NCBI RefSeq assembly: GCF_003386165.1
Contig: NZ_QRDV01000002.1
Span: forward strand, 248,001-312,000
Length of the DNA: 64,000 bases
Source of the DNA: Winogradskyella eximia
GTDB taxonomy: Bacteria; Bacteroidota; Bacteroidia; Flavobacteriales; Flavobacteriaceae
Reading direction: 5' to 3'
Numbering within the stretch: the first letter of the stretch is position 1; each line of letters opens with the position of its first letter. This document shows, piece after piece, positions 44,953 to 54,073 of the stretch. The position numbers were made by a program, and so were the translations under genes. The notes under the pieces were generated by a model. That model was not told where the DNA came from. It did not search any database and worked only from the letters and a program-made list of their open reading frames with translations.

Positions 44953-45726
44953 ATGACAGTGACGGAGTTCGAACCTATTATAGAAGTTCTAGAAGAAGCC
45001 TACGAAATACCACATCTTAATGCCACGCGTAAAATCTCTGCGTTATTACCAAACGATTATTATGTAACCGATAAACGCTATCCTGTACTATATTTACAAG
45101 ATGGTCAGAATTTATTTAATCCTGCTGCTCCTTTTGGAGATTGGGCTATTGATAAATCAATGGCGCAACTAAAACAAGAAGGTTTTGGAGACGTTATAAT
45201 TATTGCTGTAGATCACGGAAACGAAGAGCGCATCAATGAATATCTACCCTATTTTCATCCAAGATTTGGAGAAGGAAAAGGTAATTTTTACATTCAGTTT
45301 ATGATTGAAAAATTGATTCCTTATATCAATAGTCATTACAGAACATTGACTGATTTTGAAAACACAGGTATTGGTGGTAGTTCAATGGGAGGATTAATTA
45401 GTCTTCATGCTGGTTTAAAAAATCCTGGTGTATTTGGAAAAATGATGATTTTTTCACCAAGCCTATGGATTTCAAACAAGATTTTTAAAAGCACCAAAAC
45501 ATTTCAACCATTAGAAAAATCAAAAATCTATTTATATTCTGGTGGACAAGAAAGTGCAGAGCATTTGCCAAACGCACATAGATTAGGAAACATTATTCAA
45601 GAAAAAATGATCAAAGGTTATAATATTGATTTCAATTTTTCTATTAATGAACACGGAAATCATTCAGAAGCACATTGGCGCGAAGAATTTCCAAAAGCCG
45701 TAAAATGGCTCTATTTTAATTCATAG
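44953..45726 (+). CDS. Alpha/beta hydrolase, putative esterase (Fes/EstA type)
   Basis: A 257-residue serine hydrolase. I start at the ATG at 44953 (MTVTEFEPIIEVL); an in-frame start 21 codons upstream adds a stretch without conservation. Oxyanion region RYPVLYLQDGQNLF, nucleophile Ser144 in GGSSMGG, and the catalytic His in NEHGNHSEAHW. No signal peptide, so cytoplasmic. Relatives cleave esters or amides of catecholate siderophores and other acylated small molecules. It ends 2 bp before the M17 peptidase gene, making it the first gene of the plus-strand operon facing the amidoligase operon. Confidence 0.8.
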   Translation: MTVTEFEPIIEVLEEAYEIPHLNATRKISALLPNDYYVTDKRYPVLYLQDGQNLFNPAAPFGDWAIDKSMAQLKQEGFGDVIIIAVDHGNEERINEYLPYFHPRFGEGKGNFYIQFMIEKLIPYINSHYRTLTDFENTGIGGSSMGGLISLHAGLKNPGVFGKMMIFSPSLWISNKIFKSTKTFQPLEKSKIYLYSGGQESAEHLPNAHRLGNIIQEKMIKGYNIDFNFSINEHGNHSEAHWREEFPKAVKWLYFNS

Positions 45727-45728
45727 TT

Positions 45729-47141
45729 ATGACTTACAAACACGTAAAAACATTAGACACTTCAAAAGATTTTATTCTACCATGTAGAAAAGATAATCTT
45801 GATGCTATACAGCAATTACTACCTATTAAAAACCCAGATTTTGACGGCAGCTTTTCTACTTATCAATTACTTTATGGTAAGGGAGGTAACAGAATATACC
45901 TCATTGGTTTAGGAGAAGAAAAAAACAGTGCTCAACTAGAAAATACATTTCAAAAATTAGCCTTTGAAACTCAAAAATATTGGGATAAATCTATTCAGGT
46001 TTTTGCTGAAGATTTAAATGAAAATGAGATAAAAAAAGCCGTTATTGGCTTAGAAATGGCACAATATGCTATAGGAGAATTTAAATCAGAAAAGGAAAAA
46101 ACTAACAAGACTTCTGTCGCATTTATATCAACTGAACCTCTTAAAAAAGTTTTAGAAGAAGGACACTATACTGGTGAAACCATTAATAAAATAAAAGCAT
46201 TAGTTGATGCTCCACCAAATATTAAAACTCCAGAATTTTTAGGAGATTGGGCAGAGCAATCAGCAAAAAAATCGGATTATAAATGTACCGTTTTAAAACA
46301 TAAAGAATTAAAAAAACAAGGTTTTGATGCTGTGCTTTCCGTTGGAAAAGGTAGCGTAAATAAACCTGTTGTTATCATCACAGAATACACACCAAAAACC
46401 AACAAAAAAGTAGATATTGCTCTTGTAGGTAAAGGGATTACCTTCGATTCTGGTGGATTATCTATTAAGCCTTCAACCAATCTGCACTACATGAAAAGTG
46501 ATATGGGAGGAGCTGCTGTAGTTTTAGGTGTCGTAGAATTAGTCTCTAAGTTAAAACTTAACATTAATATTGTTGGTATTGTATGTTCTGCAGAAAATGC
46601 AGTTGATGCTGAAAGTTACAGACCAGGAGATGTTATTAACTCCTACTCTGGTAAAACCATTGAAATTATTGATACCGATGCAGAAGGTCGTTTAGTTTTG
46701 GCAGACGGCTTAAGTTATGCCGTTAAAAACATAAAACCAGAATACCTTATTGATTTAGCCACTTTAACAGGAAGTGTTGTAAGAACTCTAGGCTATGAAG
46801 CTGCCGGAATGTTTACACACAACACAGAAATGGCAAGCACTATGTCTGATATTGGTTATAAGGTGCATGAACGCGTTTGGCAATTACCTATGTTCGAAGA
46901 GTACAAAAGTGTTTTACATAGCGATATTGCAGATATAAGAAATTTTAGTGGCACACCTTTAACTGGTGCTTCCAATGCAGCTCAATTTTTAGAGTTTTTT
47001 ACTGAAGATCATAAAAACTGGATGCATTTAGATATTGCTGGAGTCTCTTTTGGAGCTTCCCCATATGCAAAGATGAAAAGTGCTTCGGGTTATGGGATTC
47101 AATTAATTACAGAATTTATTAAGAAAAAAGCTTCGAAATAA
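45729..47141 (+). CDS. M17 leucyl aminopeptidase
   Basis: A dizinc cytosolic aminopeptidase of 470 residues that removes N-terminal residues or hydrolyses Cys-Gly-type dipeptides. GKGITFDSGGLSIKPS supplies metal and catalytic ligands with Lys near MKSDMGGAA, and IIDTDAEGRLVLADGL is the family signature with catalytic Arg. The N-terminal third is the usual poorly conserved regulatory domain. It follows an esterase gene by 2 bp and precedes an ATP-grasp gene by about 100 bp, so it may act in peptide turnover linked to this cluster. Confidence 0.9.
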   Translation: MTYKHVKTLDTSKDFILPCRKDNLDAIQQLLPIKNPDFDGSFSTYQLLYGKGGNRIYLIGLGEEKNSAQLENTFQKLAFETQKYWDKSIQVFAEDLNENEIKKAVIGLEMAQYAIGEFKSEKEKTNKTSVAFISTEPLKKVLEEGHYTGETINKIKALVDAPPNIKTPEFLGDWAEQSAKKSDYKCTVLKHKELKKQGFDAVLSVGKGSVNKPVVIITEYTPKTNKKVDIALVGKGITFDSGGLSIKPSTNLHYMKSDMGGAAVVLGVVELVSKLKLNINIVGIVCSAENAVDAESYRPGDVINSYSGKTIEIIDTDAEGRLVLADGLSYAVKNIKPEYLIDLATLTGSVVRTLGYEAAGMFTHNTEMASTMSDIGYKVHERVWQLPMFEEYKSVLHSDIADIRNFSGTPLTGASNAAQFLEFFTEDHKNWMHLDIAGVSFGASPYAKMKSASGYGIQLITEFIKKKASK

Positions 47142-47242
47142 TTCTCAGTTTTGTAAATTGTTTGTTCGTTTTAATTTATAAACCAATCAAATTGTAGTTC
47201 TGCTATAATAAGCTAAGCGATCTTGATTCTAACTCAAAAAAT

Positions 47243-48442
47243 ATGTCCAAACAACCGTTAAATTTCCTTTGTGTATCTACCTATTTTAAAGGTGAAGATT
47301 TTCTAAAAAGTGTAAAAGCTGAAGGACATAATATCTATTTATTAACTAAAAAGAAATTAGATAAAGAACCTTGGCCATGGGAATCAATAGATGATACATT
47401 TTATATTGAAGAATGGAACCAAAACGATGTTGCTAAAGGCATTGCCTACAAGTTTAGAACTATAAAATTTGATCGTTTTGTAGCCTTAGATGATTTTGAT
47501 GTTGAAAAAGTAGCACTACTCCGAGAGCATTTTAGAATGCCTGGCATGGGAAGAACTACAGCACATTATTTTAGAGATAAACTCGCTATGCGAATGAAAG
47601 CTCTAGAAGAAGGTGTTAACGTCCCAGAATTCACCGATTTATTTAATAACGATACAATTAACGCGTATGCTGATCGTGTAAGTCCACCATGGTTAATTAA
47701 ACCTAGAATGGAAGCTTCAGCGACAGGAATAAAAAAAATACATAGTAAAGACGAATTATGGCACGTTGTTAACGAACTTGGTGATGAACGCGATAATTAT
47801 TTGGTTGAGAAATTTGCTCCTGGAGATGTTTATCATGTAGATGGTTTAAATGTTGATGGAAAGGTCGTTTTTGCTAGAGTAAGTAAATATTTGGACACAC
47901 CTTTTGAAGTGGCTCACGGAGGAGGCATATTTAGATCTGCCAGTTCTAAAATAGGTTCTAAAGTTGAAAAAGGCTTACAAAAAATGAATGCTTCAGTAAT
48001 GAAAGCCTTCGGAATGCAATTTGGTGCGTCTCATACAGAATTTATTCAATCTAAAGCTACTGGAGAATTATTCTTTTTAGAAACCTCTTCTCGAGTTGGT
48101 GGAGCTAATTTAGCCGAAATGGTAGAAGCTGCATCTGGTGTTAATCTTTGGGGAGAATGGGCAAGAATTGAAGCTTCAAATCTTAGAAAAGAAAAATATA
48201 AACTGCCAAAAATTAATAATAAATATGCAGGTATTGTGGTGTCTTTAAGCCGCTTTGAACATCCTGACACATCTAGCTTTACTGATGAAGAAATCGTTTG
48301 GAAAATGCATAAAGCTTGGCATATTGGTTTAATTGTAGTTTCTGATTCTAGTGAACGTGTTTTAGAATTATTAGATCATTATACAGAACGTATTGGTAAA
48401 GAGTTTCATGCTAGTTTACCTGCACCTGATAAGTCGGAGTAA
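47243..48442 (+). CDS. ATP-grasp ligase, carboxylate-amine type (I)
   Basis: A 399-residue ATP-grasp enzyme. N-terminal preATP-grasp domain (about 1-110), then the ATP-binding domain with PPWLIKPRMEASATGIK (phosphate-binding Lys and Gly-rich loop), LVEKFAPGDVYHVDG and the metal-binding ELFFLETSSRVGG. The fold activates a carboxylate as an acyl phosphate and joins it to an amine or similar nucleophile. No biotin-carboxylase or purine-synthesis signature is seen, so the substrate is unassigned. It is the first of three ATP-grasp genes in 7 kb, in one operon with the membrane-anchored MBL hydrolase. Confidence 0.85.
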   Translation: MSKQPLNFLCVSTYFKGEDFLKSVKAEGHNIYLLTKKKLDKEPWPWESIDDTFYIEEWNQNDVAKGIAYKFRTIKFDRFVALDDFDVEKVALLREHFRMPGMGRTTAHYFRDKLAMRMKALEEGVNVPEFTDLFNNDTINAYADRVSPPWLIKPRMEASATGIKKIHSKDELWHVVNELGDERDNYLVEKFAPGDVYHVDGLNVDGKVVFARVSKYLDTPFEVAHGGGIFRSASSKIGSKVEKGLQKMNASVMKAFGMQFGASHTEFIQSKATGELFFLETSSRVGGANLAEMVEAASGVNLWGEWARIEASNLRKEKYKLPKINNKYAGIVVSLSRFEHPDTSSFTDEEIVWKMHKAWHIGLIVVSDSSERVLELLDHYTERIGKEFHASLPAPDKSE

Positions 48443-48464
48443 CAACTTATTTCGGGTAATAAGA

Positions 48465-49598
48465 ATGATAAAAAAAATATTAAAACGAATAATGATTATT
48501 GCACTTATAATAATTGCTTTTTTAATTGTTACATTCTTTGCATTCACAAATTTCTATCCAAGTTTTGGAGGAGATGTTTCAAAACAACAAAAATTAATTT
48601 ATCAAAAATCTGAACAATTTAAAAACGGAAAGTTTAACAACACAAATCCTGTTCCTAAAGATTTAAGCTTTTCAGAAACAGCTCAACTAGCTTATACTTT
48701 TTTTACCACAACAGTACCTAACGGAAGACCTAAAGCAGATTTAAAAGCCAATAAAATTGATTCAACTAACATAGCAGATTACCAAGGAGATGCTAGAATG
48801 ATATGGTTTGGTCATTCTTCTTTTTTATTACAAATTGATGGTAAAACTATTTTAATTGATCCAATGTTTGGTAAAGTAGCAGCTCCACTTCCACTTCTTG
48901 GTGGTAACCGTTTTAATGAAGAGTTTCCTTTAGAAATTGAAAAATTACCAAACATAGATGCCGTGATTTTTTCACATGACCATTATGATCATTTAGATTA
49001 TGAATCTGTTTTAAAGATTAAAGACAAAACAAATCATTTTTATGTACCATTAGGTATTAGTACGCACTTAAAGGCTTGGGATATTCCTGCAAATAAAATT
49101 ACGGAATTGGATTGGTGGCAAGGCACACAGTTAGAGGGTTTAAAACTAGTTTGTACACCAGCGCAACATTTTTCGGGTAGAAAATTAAACAATAGTCAAA
49201 GTACCTTGTGGAGTTCTTGGGTTATTCAATCTAAAACCGAAAACATTTATTTTAGTGGTGATAGTGGTTATGCCACACATTTTAAGGAAATAGGTGAGAA
49301 ATATGGTCCTTTTGATTTAGCACTTATGGAATGCGGACAATACAACGACATGTGGTCGGACATTCACATGATGCCAGAAGAAACAGCACAAGCAGGTATT
49401 GATGTACAAGCAAAAAAGATAATGCCAATTCATTGGGCAGGATTTAAATTAGCGTTGCACGAATGGACAGATCCAATTAAACGTGTTACCAAAAAAGCAG
49501 AAGAGTTAAATCTTGAAGTTATAACACCTAGAATTGGTGAAGAAATAATGGTAAAAGACGCTATTAACGCTTACACAAATTGGTGGGAAGAGCTATAA
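48465..49598 (+). CDS. Membrane-anchored MBL-fold hydrolase, NAPE-PLD/UlaG-like
   Basis: A metallo-beta-lactamase-fold hydrolase of ~377 residues. I start at the ATG at 48465 (MIKKILKRIMIIAL); an upstream in-frame GTG overlaps the preceding gene. A hydrophobic helix (residues ~9-29) anchors it, with the catalytic domain probably periplasmic. The metal site is HDHYDH at residues 171-176, followed by SGDSGY and MPIHWAGF. The C-terminal half resembles NAPE-phospholipase D/RomA-type proteins, which cleave phosphodiesters of lipids or act on cyclic substrates. It lies 22 bp after an ATP-grasp gene and ends facing the minus-strand operon. Confidence 0.82.
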   Translation: MIKKILKRIMIIALIIIAFLIVTFFAFTNFYPSFGGDVSKQQKLIYQKSEQFKNGKFNNTNPVPKDLSFSETAQLAYTFFTTTVPNGRPKADLKANKIDSTNIADYQGDARMIWFGHSSFLLQIDGKTILIDPMFGKVAAPLPLLGGNRFNEEFPLEIEKLPNIDAVIFSHDHYDHLDYESVLKIKDKTNHFYVPLGISTHLKAWDIPANKITELDWWQGTQLEGLKLVCTPAQHFSGRKLNNSQSTLWSSWVIQSKTENIYFSGDSGYATHFKEIGEKYGPFDLALMECGQYNDMWSDIHMMPEETAQAGIDVQAKKIMPIHWAGFKLALHEWTDPIKRVTKKAEELNLEVITPRIGEEIMVKDAINAYTNWWEEL

Positions 49599-49629
49599 TT
49601 AAAAAGAAAATTACTTAAACTATAAAATC

Positions 49630-50832
49630 TTATTCTTCAAAAAAACCAGTGCTACCTCCTACCCAAGTTTTATCCTTGTTGTATTTAACACCAACCATTT
49701 CACCTTTACTCAAGCGCATAAGATTACTAACAATTTCGGTTTTGTTGGTTTTAGAATTATGAAGCATCATCATTCTAATTTCGCATTTTGCTGGCACATC
49801 CATCGTTTCTATAACCGGAGCATAGTCTACTTTTTCTTGTAAAAGATAATTAGATTTATTGGTGATATTCTCTATCATTTCTTGTGTTACATGAATCTGA
49901 ACTCCTGCTCCTGCAAACGAATACAACGGTTTTAAAACGTAGTTCTCTAAATCTTCAGGAATACGTTCTAACTTATCTAAGTAGTATGATTTTGGTACAT
50001 AGTCTCCTTTTAATAACGGCATGGTGTATTTACTAATTCTATAAAACCAATTAGGATGACCAATCCACTCTACATCTACTTCATCTTGAAAGCTAAATTC
50101 TGTTTTAAGATCTGTACGTTGATGTAATTCGTCAAAAATAATACGATTGTAAATTTTTAAAACGTTAACTTCATTTTGGTTTTCATCTAAATAAAATAGT
50201 GTTTTACCTCTTTTCTTTAAATCGGTAATACAAAGTACTTTTATACCTAATTTGGCTGCTGTAGCATAAAAATCTATAGCTGTTGCCTGTTGTTCTGGTT
50301 CAATTTCTAATAAAATGACGTTTTTAGGATTGGTACCTCCAACAATTTCTTGTTGCAATGCAGCTAAATAATCATTAGACGTCATGCCATTTAAATGCTG
50401 AGAAAAACCGTTTGGAATAACATTTCCAAAATGCTCACGATATTTTCGTCCTAACAATTCCTGAAAATAATATAAAGATGGAAAACCCTGAAGTTCAATT
50501 AACTTTGGTGTTAAATTACCATCTTCTTCTTTGCAAATACCAAAATCTAATTGAATAAACTTTGAGTGTTCATCTTCATTAGGTACAATAGTATTAGCGT
50601 CAAAAAAAGCGCCATCAGTTAATTGCTTAAAATTAGGCTTATTAATAACAAGCATAATATCGTTGCAAGCTTCAATCAGTTTCTCTTTTAAAGCTTTAGG
50701 CAAAAACACAGGTGTTTCAGCAATTTTAAATTTCACCTTATAATTAAAAGACGAATCAATATCTTTCAAAAAGACATTATATTTATCTTCTGAAAAATTG
50801 GTGTTATAGGCGTCTCTTATAGTCTTTATCAT
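49630..50832 (-). CDS. ATP-grasp-fold ligase (II)
   Basis: A 400-residue protein with an ATP-grasp-like C-terminal half: the lysine and Gly-rich loop in LKPLYSFAGAGVQIHV, then YLLQEKVDYAP, CEIRMMMLH and NLMRLSKGEMVGVKYN. The N-terminal part includes LIELQGFPSLYYFQ and an alpha/beta region with ILLEIEPEQQA. It looks like a glutathione/glutathionylspermidine-synthase-type amide ligase, but the exact subtype is uncertain. It is the last gene of the five-gene minus-strand operon and starts 6 bp after the amidotransferase gene. Substrate unknown. Confidence 0.72.
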   Translation of the reverse strand: MIKTIRDAYNTNFSEDKYNVFLKDIDSSFNYKVKFKIAETPVFLPKALKEKLIEACNDIMLVINKPNFKQLTDGAFFDANTIVPNEDEHSKFIQLDFGICKEEDGNLTPKLIELQGFPSLYYFQELLGRKYREHFGNVIPNGFSQHLNGMTSNDYLAALQQEIVGGTNPKNVILLEIEPEQQATAIDFYATAAKLGIKVLCITDLKKRGKTLFYLDENQNEVNVLKIYNRIIFDELHQRTDLKTEFSFQDEVDVEWIGHPNWFYRISKYTMPLLKGDYVPKSYYLDKLERIPEDLENYVLKPLYSFAGAGVQIHVTQEMIENITNKSNYLLQEKVDYAPVIETMDVPAKCEIRMMMLHNSKTNKTEIVSNLMRLSKGEMVGVKYNKDKTWVGGSTGFFEE

Positions 50833-50838
50833 TGTAAT

Positions 50839-51657
50839 TTATGACATTAAAGGTTCTTTAATTTGAACAATAGCATTCTTTATAAACTTAGGTAAAATAG
50901 TATTGTAAGTAAGCTCTATCTTTTCTGGATCATCAATACGATCCATCATTTGATTGTATTTTTCTATTCCAAAACTATCAACAACTTTCTTTTTATTTTC
51001 TTCTAAACCAAAATAAGCTTCCATACTTACGGGCTCTGCTTCAGGATGAAATTGTGTTCCTACAAACTCATCAGAGAAACGAACCGCCATTATAGCACGT
51101 TCTAATTCCACATGAGTTCTAATTTTTTCTAAACTTAAAATTGAAGCTCCTTGCTTTTTAAACACGGTTAATTTAGGTTGAATAAGTTGCCAATCTCTTG
51201 AATCTACTGCATAAAATGGATCATTTAAACCTTCAAAAATAAGATCATTATGTCCTTTCTTTGTTTTGTGAACTCTTAAAATTCCAAAAGATGTGCTACG
51301 TCTTGGTTTTAATTCTCCTAGTTGAAAATAATCGCAAATCACCTGAAAAGAATAACAAATAAAGAATACCGATTTCTTAGGATATTGAGATGTTTTATTA
51401 AAATCCCAAAGCGATTGCATTAATTTTAAATAAGGTGCTCTCCATTCTCCATCATCTAATGGACTTCCTGGTCCTCCACTTGAAATATAAATATCAAAGG
51501 ATGTATCTGGAATTTCTAGTTTAGCTCTAACATTGAAGATTTGGAAATCAATATCATCATTAAACGTACTAACAATTTCTTTAATACAACGTAACCCTTG
51601 GTTGGGTTCGTCATTATTCATATCTAAAATTGCTAACTTTAATTTATTAGTTTTCAT
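50839..51657 (-). CDS. Class I glutamine amidotransferase-like protein
   Basis: A 272-residue GATase1-fold protein. The oxyanion strand is YISSGGPGSPLDD; the nucleophile is Cys101 in FFICYSFQVIC, and the His and Glu are His204 and Glu206 in GTQFHPEAEP. The residue two before the Cys is Phe where GMP-synthase-type domains have Gly. All triad residues are present, so it may hydrolyse glutamine to supply ammonia to a neighbouring ligase, or cleave a gamma-glutamyl amide. No synthetase domain is attached. It is wedged between the YbdK-like ligase and an ATP-grasp gene, with gaps of 18 and 6 bp. Confidence 0.85.
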   Translation of the reverse strand: MKTNKLKLAILDMNNDEPNQGLRCIKEIVSTFNDDIDFQIFNVRAKLEIPDTSFDIYISSGGPGSPLDDGEWRAPYLKLMQSLWDFNKTSQYPKKSVFFICYSFQVICDYFQLGELKPRRSTSFGILRVHKTKKGHNDLIFEGLNDPFYAVDSRDWQLIQPKLTVFKKQGASILSLEKIRTHVELERAIMAVRFSDEFVGTQFHPEAEPVSMEAYFGLEENKKKVVDSFGIEKYNQMMDRIDDPEKIELTYNTILPKFIKNAIVQIKEPLMS

Positions 51658-51675
51658 TGTAATAAGTAGGTCTAT

Positions 51676-52770
51676 TTATAATCCTAAAATAGTTTGTTCT
51701 GTTATATAATCTACAACCTTAGTAAGGTCATTTGTTTCTTTAAATATTGCTAATTGTCTATCTGCTCCTGTCCCATTCTTAATCATCTCATGGATGTATT
51801 CGATTTCTTTTCTCGATCCTAAATCATCCACAACATCATCAATAAAATCTAAAAGTTCTAACATTAATAGTTTAGTATCAACTTCAGCCTCTTTACCAAA
51901 ATCAATCATTTTTCCTTCTAAACCATAACGACTTGCTCTCCACTTATTTTCATTTATTAAAGCACGATGATAATTCATAAAATTAAGATTATGCGTTCTT
52001 AAATCATATAATTTAGCTACTAATGCTTGAATAATTGCTGTAATACAAATAGTTTCATTAACTGTTAACGGTACGTCACAAATTCTAACTTCTAAAGTTG
52101 GAAAAAATGGATGCACTCTAATATCCCACCAAATTTTCTTAGGATTGTCGATACAATTGGTTTTTACTAAAAGCTTAACGTAATGTTCGTAATGCGCATA
52201 GTTCTCAAAAATACCTGGTATGCCTGTTCTAGGGAATTTATCAAACACCTTAGATCTAAACGATTTAAAGCCTGTGTTTCTCCCTTCCCAAAACGGGGAG
52301 TTAGTAGATAAGGCATATAAATGTGGCAAAAAATAACGCATAGCATTTACCAAATGAATTGCCATTTCTTTATCTTCCATACCAACATGTACGTGCAACC
52401 CAAAAATTAAATTAGAACGTGCTGTATCTTGCAGCTCAGTTATAATCTCATCGTAACGTGGGTTTGGTGTAATGAGCTGATGTTCCCATTTTGAAAATGG
52501 ATGCGTACCAGCAGCACCAATTTTAAACCCTAGATCATTAGAAATATCAGATATTGATTTTCGTAAATGTGAAATTTGTTCCCTTGCATCCGTAACATCT
52601 TGACAAATATTAGTACCAACTTCTACCACAGCTTGATGCATTTCTGCTTTAACTTGGTCGTTTAAAATTTTAGCTGCTTCAGAAACAATTTGCTGATCGT
52701 GAGAAATTAATTCGCGAGTAACAGGATCAATAATTTGATACTCTTCTTCAATACCTAATGTGAACTTCAT
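51676..52770 (-). CDS. Carboxylate-amine ligase, GCS2/YbdK family
   Basis: A 364-residue member of the glutamate-cysteine ligase family 2 (YbdK type). Metal and ATP ligands are visible in GIEEEY (residues 6-11), LHVHVGMED, and LEVRICDVP; the C-terminal FHINEQ-type region is replaced by a helical segment (LDFIDDVVDDLG). YbdK proteins have weak glutamate-cysteine ligase activity, and the true role in non-glutathione bacteria is not settled. Here it lies in an operon with a GATase and two ATP-grasp genes, suggesting formation of a gamma-glutamyl or similar amide. Confidence 0.85.
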   Translation of the reverse strand: MKFTLGIEEEYQIIDPVTRELISHDQQIVSEAAKILNDQVKAEMHQAVVEVGTNICQDVTDAREQISHLRKSISDISNDLGFKIGAAGTHPFSKWEHQLITPNPRYDEIITELQDTARSNLIFGLHVHVGMEDKEMAIHLVNAMRYFLPHLYALSTNSPFWEGRNTGFKSFRSKVFDKFPRTGIPGIFENYAHYEHYVKLLVKTNCIDNPKKIWWDIRVHPFFPTLEVRICDVPLTVNETICITAIIQALVAKLYDLRTHNLNFMNYHRALINENKWRASRYGLEGKMIDFGKEAEVDTKLLMLELLDFIDDVVDDLGSRKEIEYIHEMIKNGTGADRQLAIFKETNDLTKVVDYITEQTILGL

Positions 52771-52828
52771 ATAATATGAGGGTTAAATTAAACCTGACTA
52801 TTAAAAATAATCAGGTTTATGTGAAATT

Positions 52829-54043
52829 CTATTTTTTGGCAGTTTTAGTCTTAGTTGCCGCTTTTTTAGCTGGTGCTTTCTTTTTAGCTACTTTAGTTGC
52901 TGTTTTTTTCTTTGGTGCAACTTTTTTAACTACCGGCTTAGGCGCAGTTGCAGTCTCACTCACTACAGCTTTTGGTGATGCTTTTTTAGCTTTAGTATTT
53001 GTTTTTGTAGCCTTTTTAGCTGCAGTTTTTTTAACTGGTGCTTTTTTAACAGCCTTTTTTACGGGAGCTGTCTTCTTAGGTGCTTTAGGAGTTTCAATCT
53101 GATCTTTCACAAAACTTCCCCAAGTAAGGTTCATTTGTCCTTTTTTGTATTTTTTTGCTTTTGCAATCGCCATATCAGCAGCATTCTCAACAATCCAATC
53201 AAAGTTTTCTTGTCCTACAGAATTAATATCTGCATCTGGAGCAGGATTACAAAAATCAATAGCATAAGGGATACCGTCTCTCACTGCAAATTCAACCGTA
53301 TTAAAATCGTAACCTAAAGCTCTGTTTAATTTAATACAGTATTCTTCAACTAAATCTAATAATTTCTTATCAACTGGAGGTCCATCAATAACATAACGCA
53401 AATGGTGAGGATTTCTAGGTTCATATTGCATAATATGAATCTGATCAGTTCCTAAAGCATAACATCTAAAATATTCAGTAAAGTTAATCTCTTCCTGTAA
53501 CATCATCACTAAATTCTCAGTCTCACCATGTTTTGCCCATAAATCTTCTGGACTTTCTACACGATAAACACTTTTCCAACCTCCACCATCATGAGGTTTC
53601 ATATATGCAGGAAAACCAATAGTATTAAACATTTTTTCCCAATCAAAAGGGAATTTCATGTTTCTAAATGAGTTTTCGTCTGTATCTGCAGGACGATGAG
53701 AAGATGGTAAAATAAAGGTTTTAGGCACTGGTACACCAATAGATTCGGCTAAGGCATTATTAAAAAACTTTTCGTCTGCACTCCACCAAAATGGATTGTT
53801 TATTACTGCTGTTCCTGTAATAGCTGCATTTTTTAAATATGCTCTATAAAACGGAACGTCTTGAGATATTCTGTCTATAATTACAGCATACTCATCAGAT
53901 TTTGCTTGCTCTACTGTATCTATTGATACTGCTTCTGCAACCATATCTTTAATACCTTGCTCTTTTATTTTTTCGTTAACTCTATCAATAAATGCCCAAG
54001 GGAACGTATTTTCTTGACCGAATAAAATGCCTATTTTTCTCAT
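52829..54043 (-). CDS. ATP-grasp ligase (III) with histone-H1-like tail
   Basis: A 404-residue protein. Residues 1-315 are an ATP-grasp ligase related to alpha-L-glutamate ligases: NNPFWWSADEKFFNN, FPAYMKPHDGGGWKSVYRV (phosphate-binding loop), MLQEEINFTEYFRCYALG, and NTVEFAVRDGIPYAIDFCN (metal-binding). From about residue 318 the protein changes to an ~87-residue Lys/Ala/Pro/Thr-rich tail with repeated KKA and AKK units, similar to histone H1 or bacterial nucleoid proteins. A + strand frame opposite this tail reads as Phe/Ala/Leu-rich and is only its shadow. The tail might bind DNA, polyphosphate, or be modified itself. Confidence 0.8.
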   Translation of the reverse strand: MRKIGILFGQENTFPWAFIDRVNEKIKEQGIKDMVAEAVSIDTVEQAKSDEYAVIIDRISQDVPFYRAYLKNAAITGTAVINNPFWWSADEKFFNNALAESIGVPVPKTFILPSSHRPADTDENSFRNMKFPFDWEKMFNTIGFPAYMKPHDGGGWKSVYRVESPEDLWAKHGETENLVMMLQEEINFTEYFRCYALGTDQIHIMQYEPRNPHHLRYVIDGPPVDKKLLDLVEEYCIKLNRALGYDFNTVEFAVRDGIPYAIDFCNPAPDADINSVGQENFDWIVENAADMAIAKAKKYKKGQMNLTWGSFVKDQIETPKAPKKTAPVKKAVKKAPVKKTAAKKATKTNTKAKKASPKAVVSETATAPKPVVKKVAPKKKTATKVAKKKAPAKKAATKTKTAKK

Positions 54044-54073
54044 GTTTAAAATGGATTAATTAGTATAGTTAGT

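Noticed and set aside
52776..53102. Plus-strand frame of ~108 residues, rich in Phe, Ala, Leu and Val, resembling a membrane protein
   Set aside because: It is the antisense of the Lys/Ala-rich tail of the ATP-grasp gene at 52829; the composition follows directly from that repeat, and there is no promoter or context for it.
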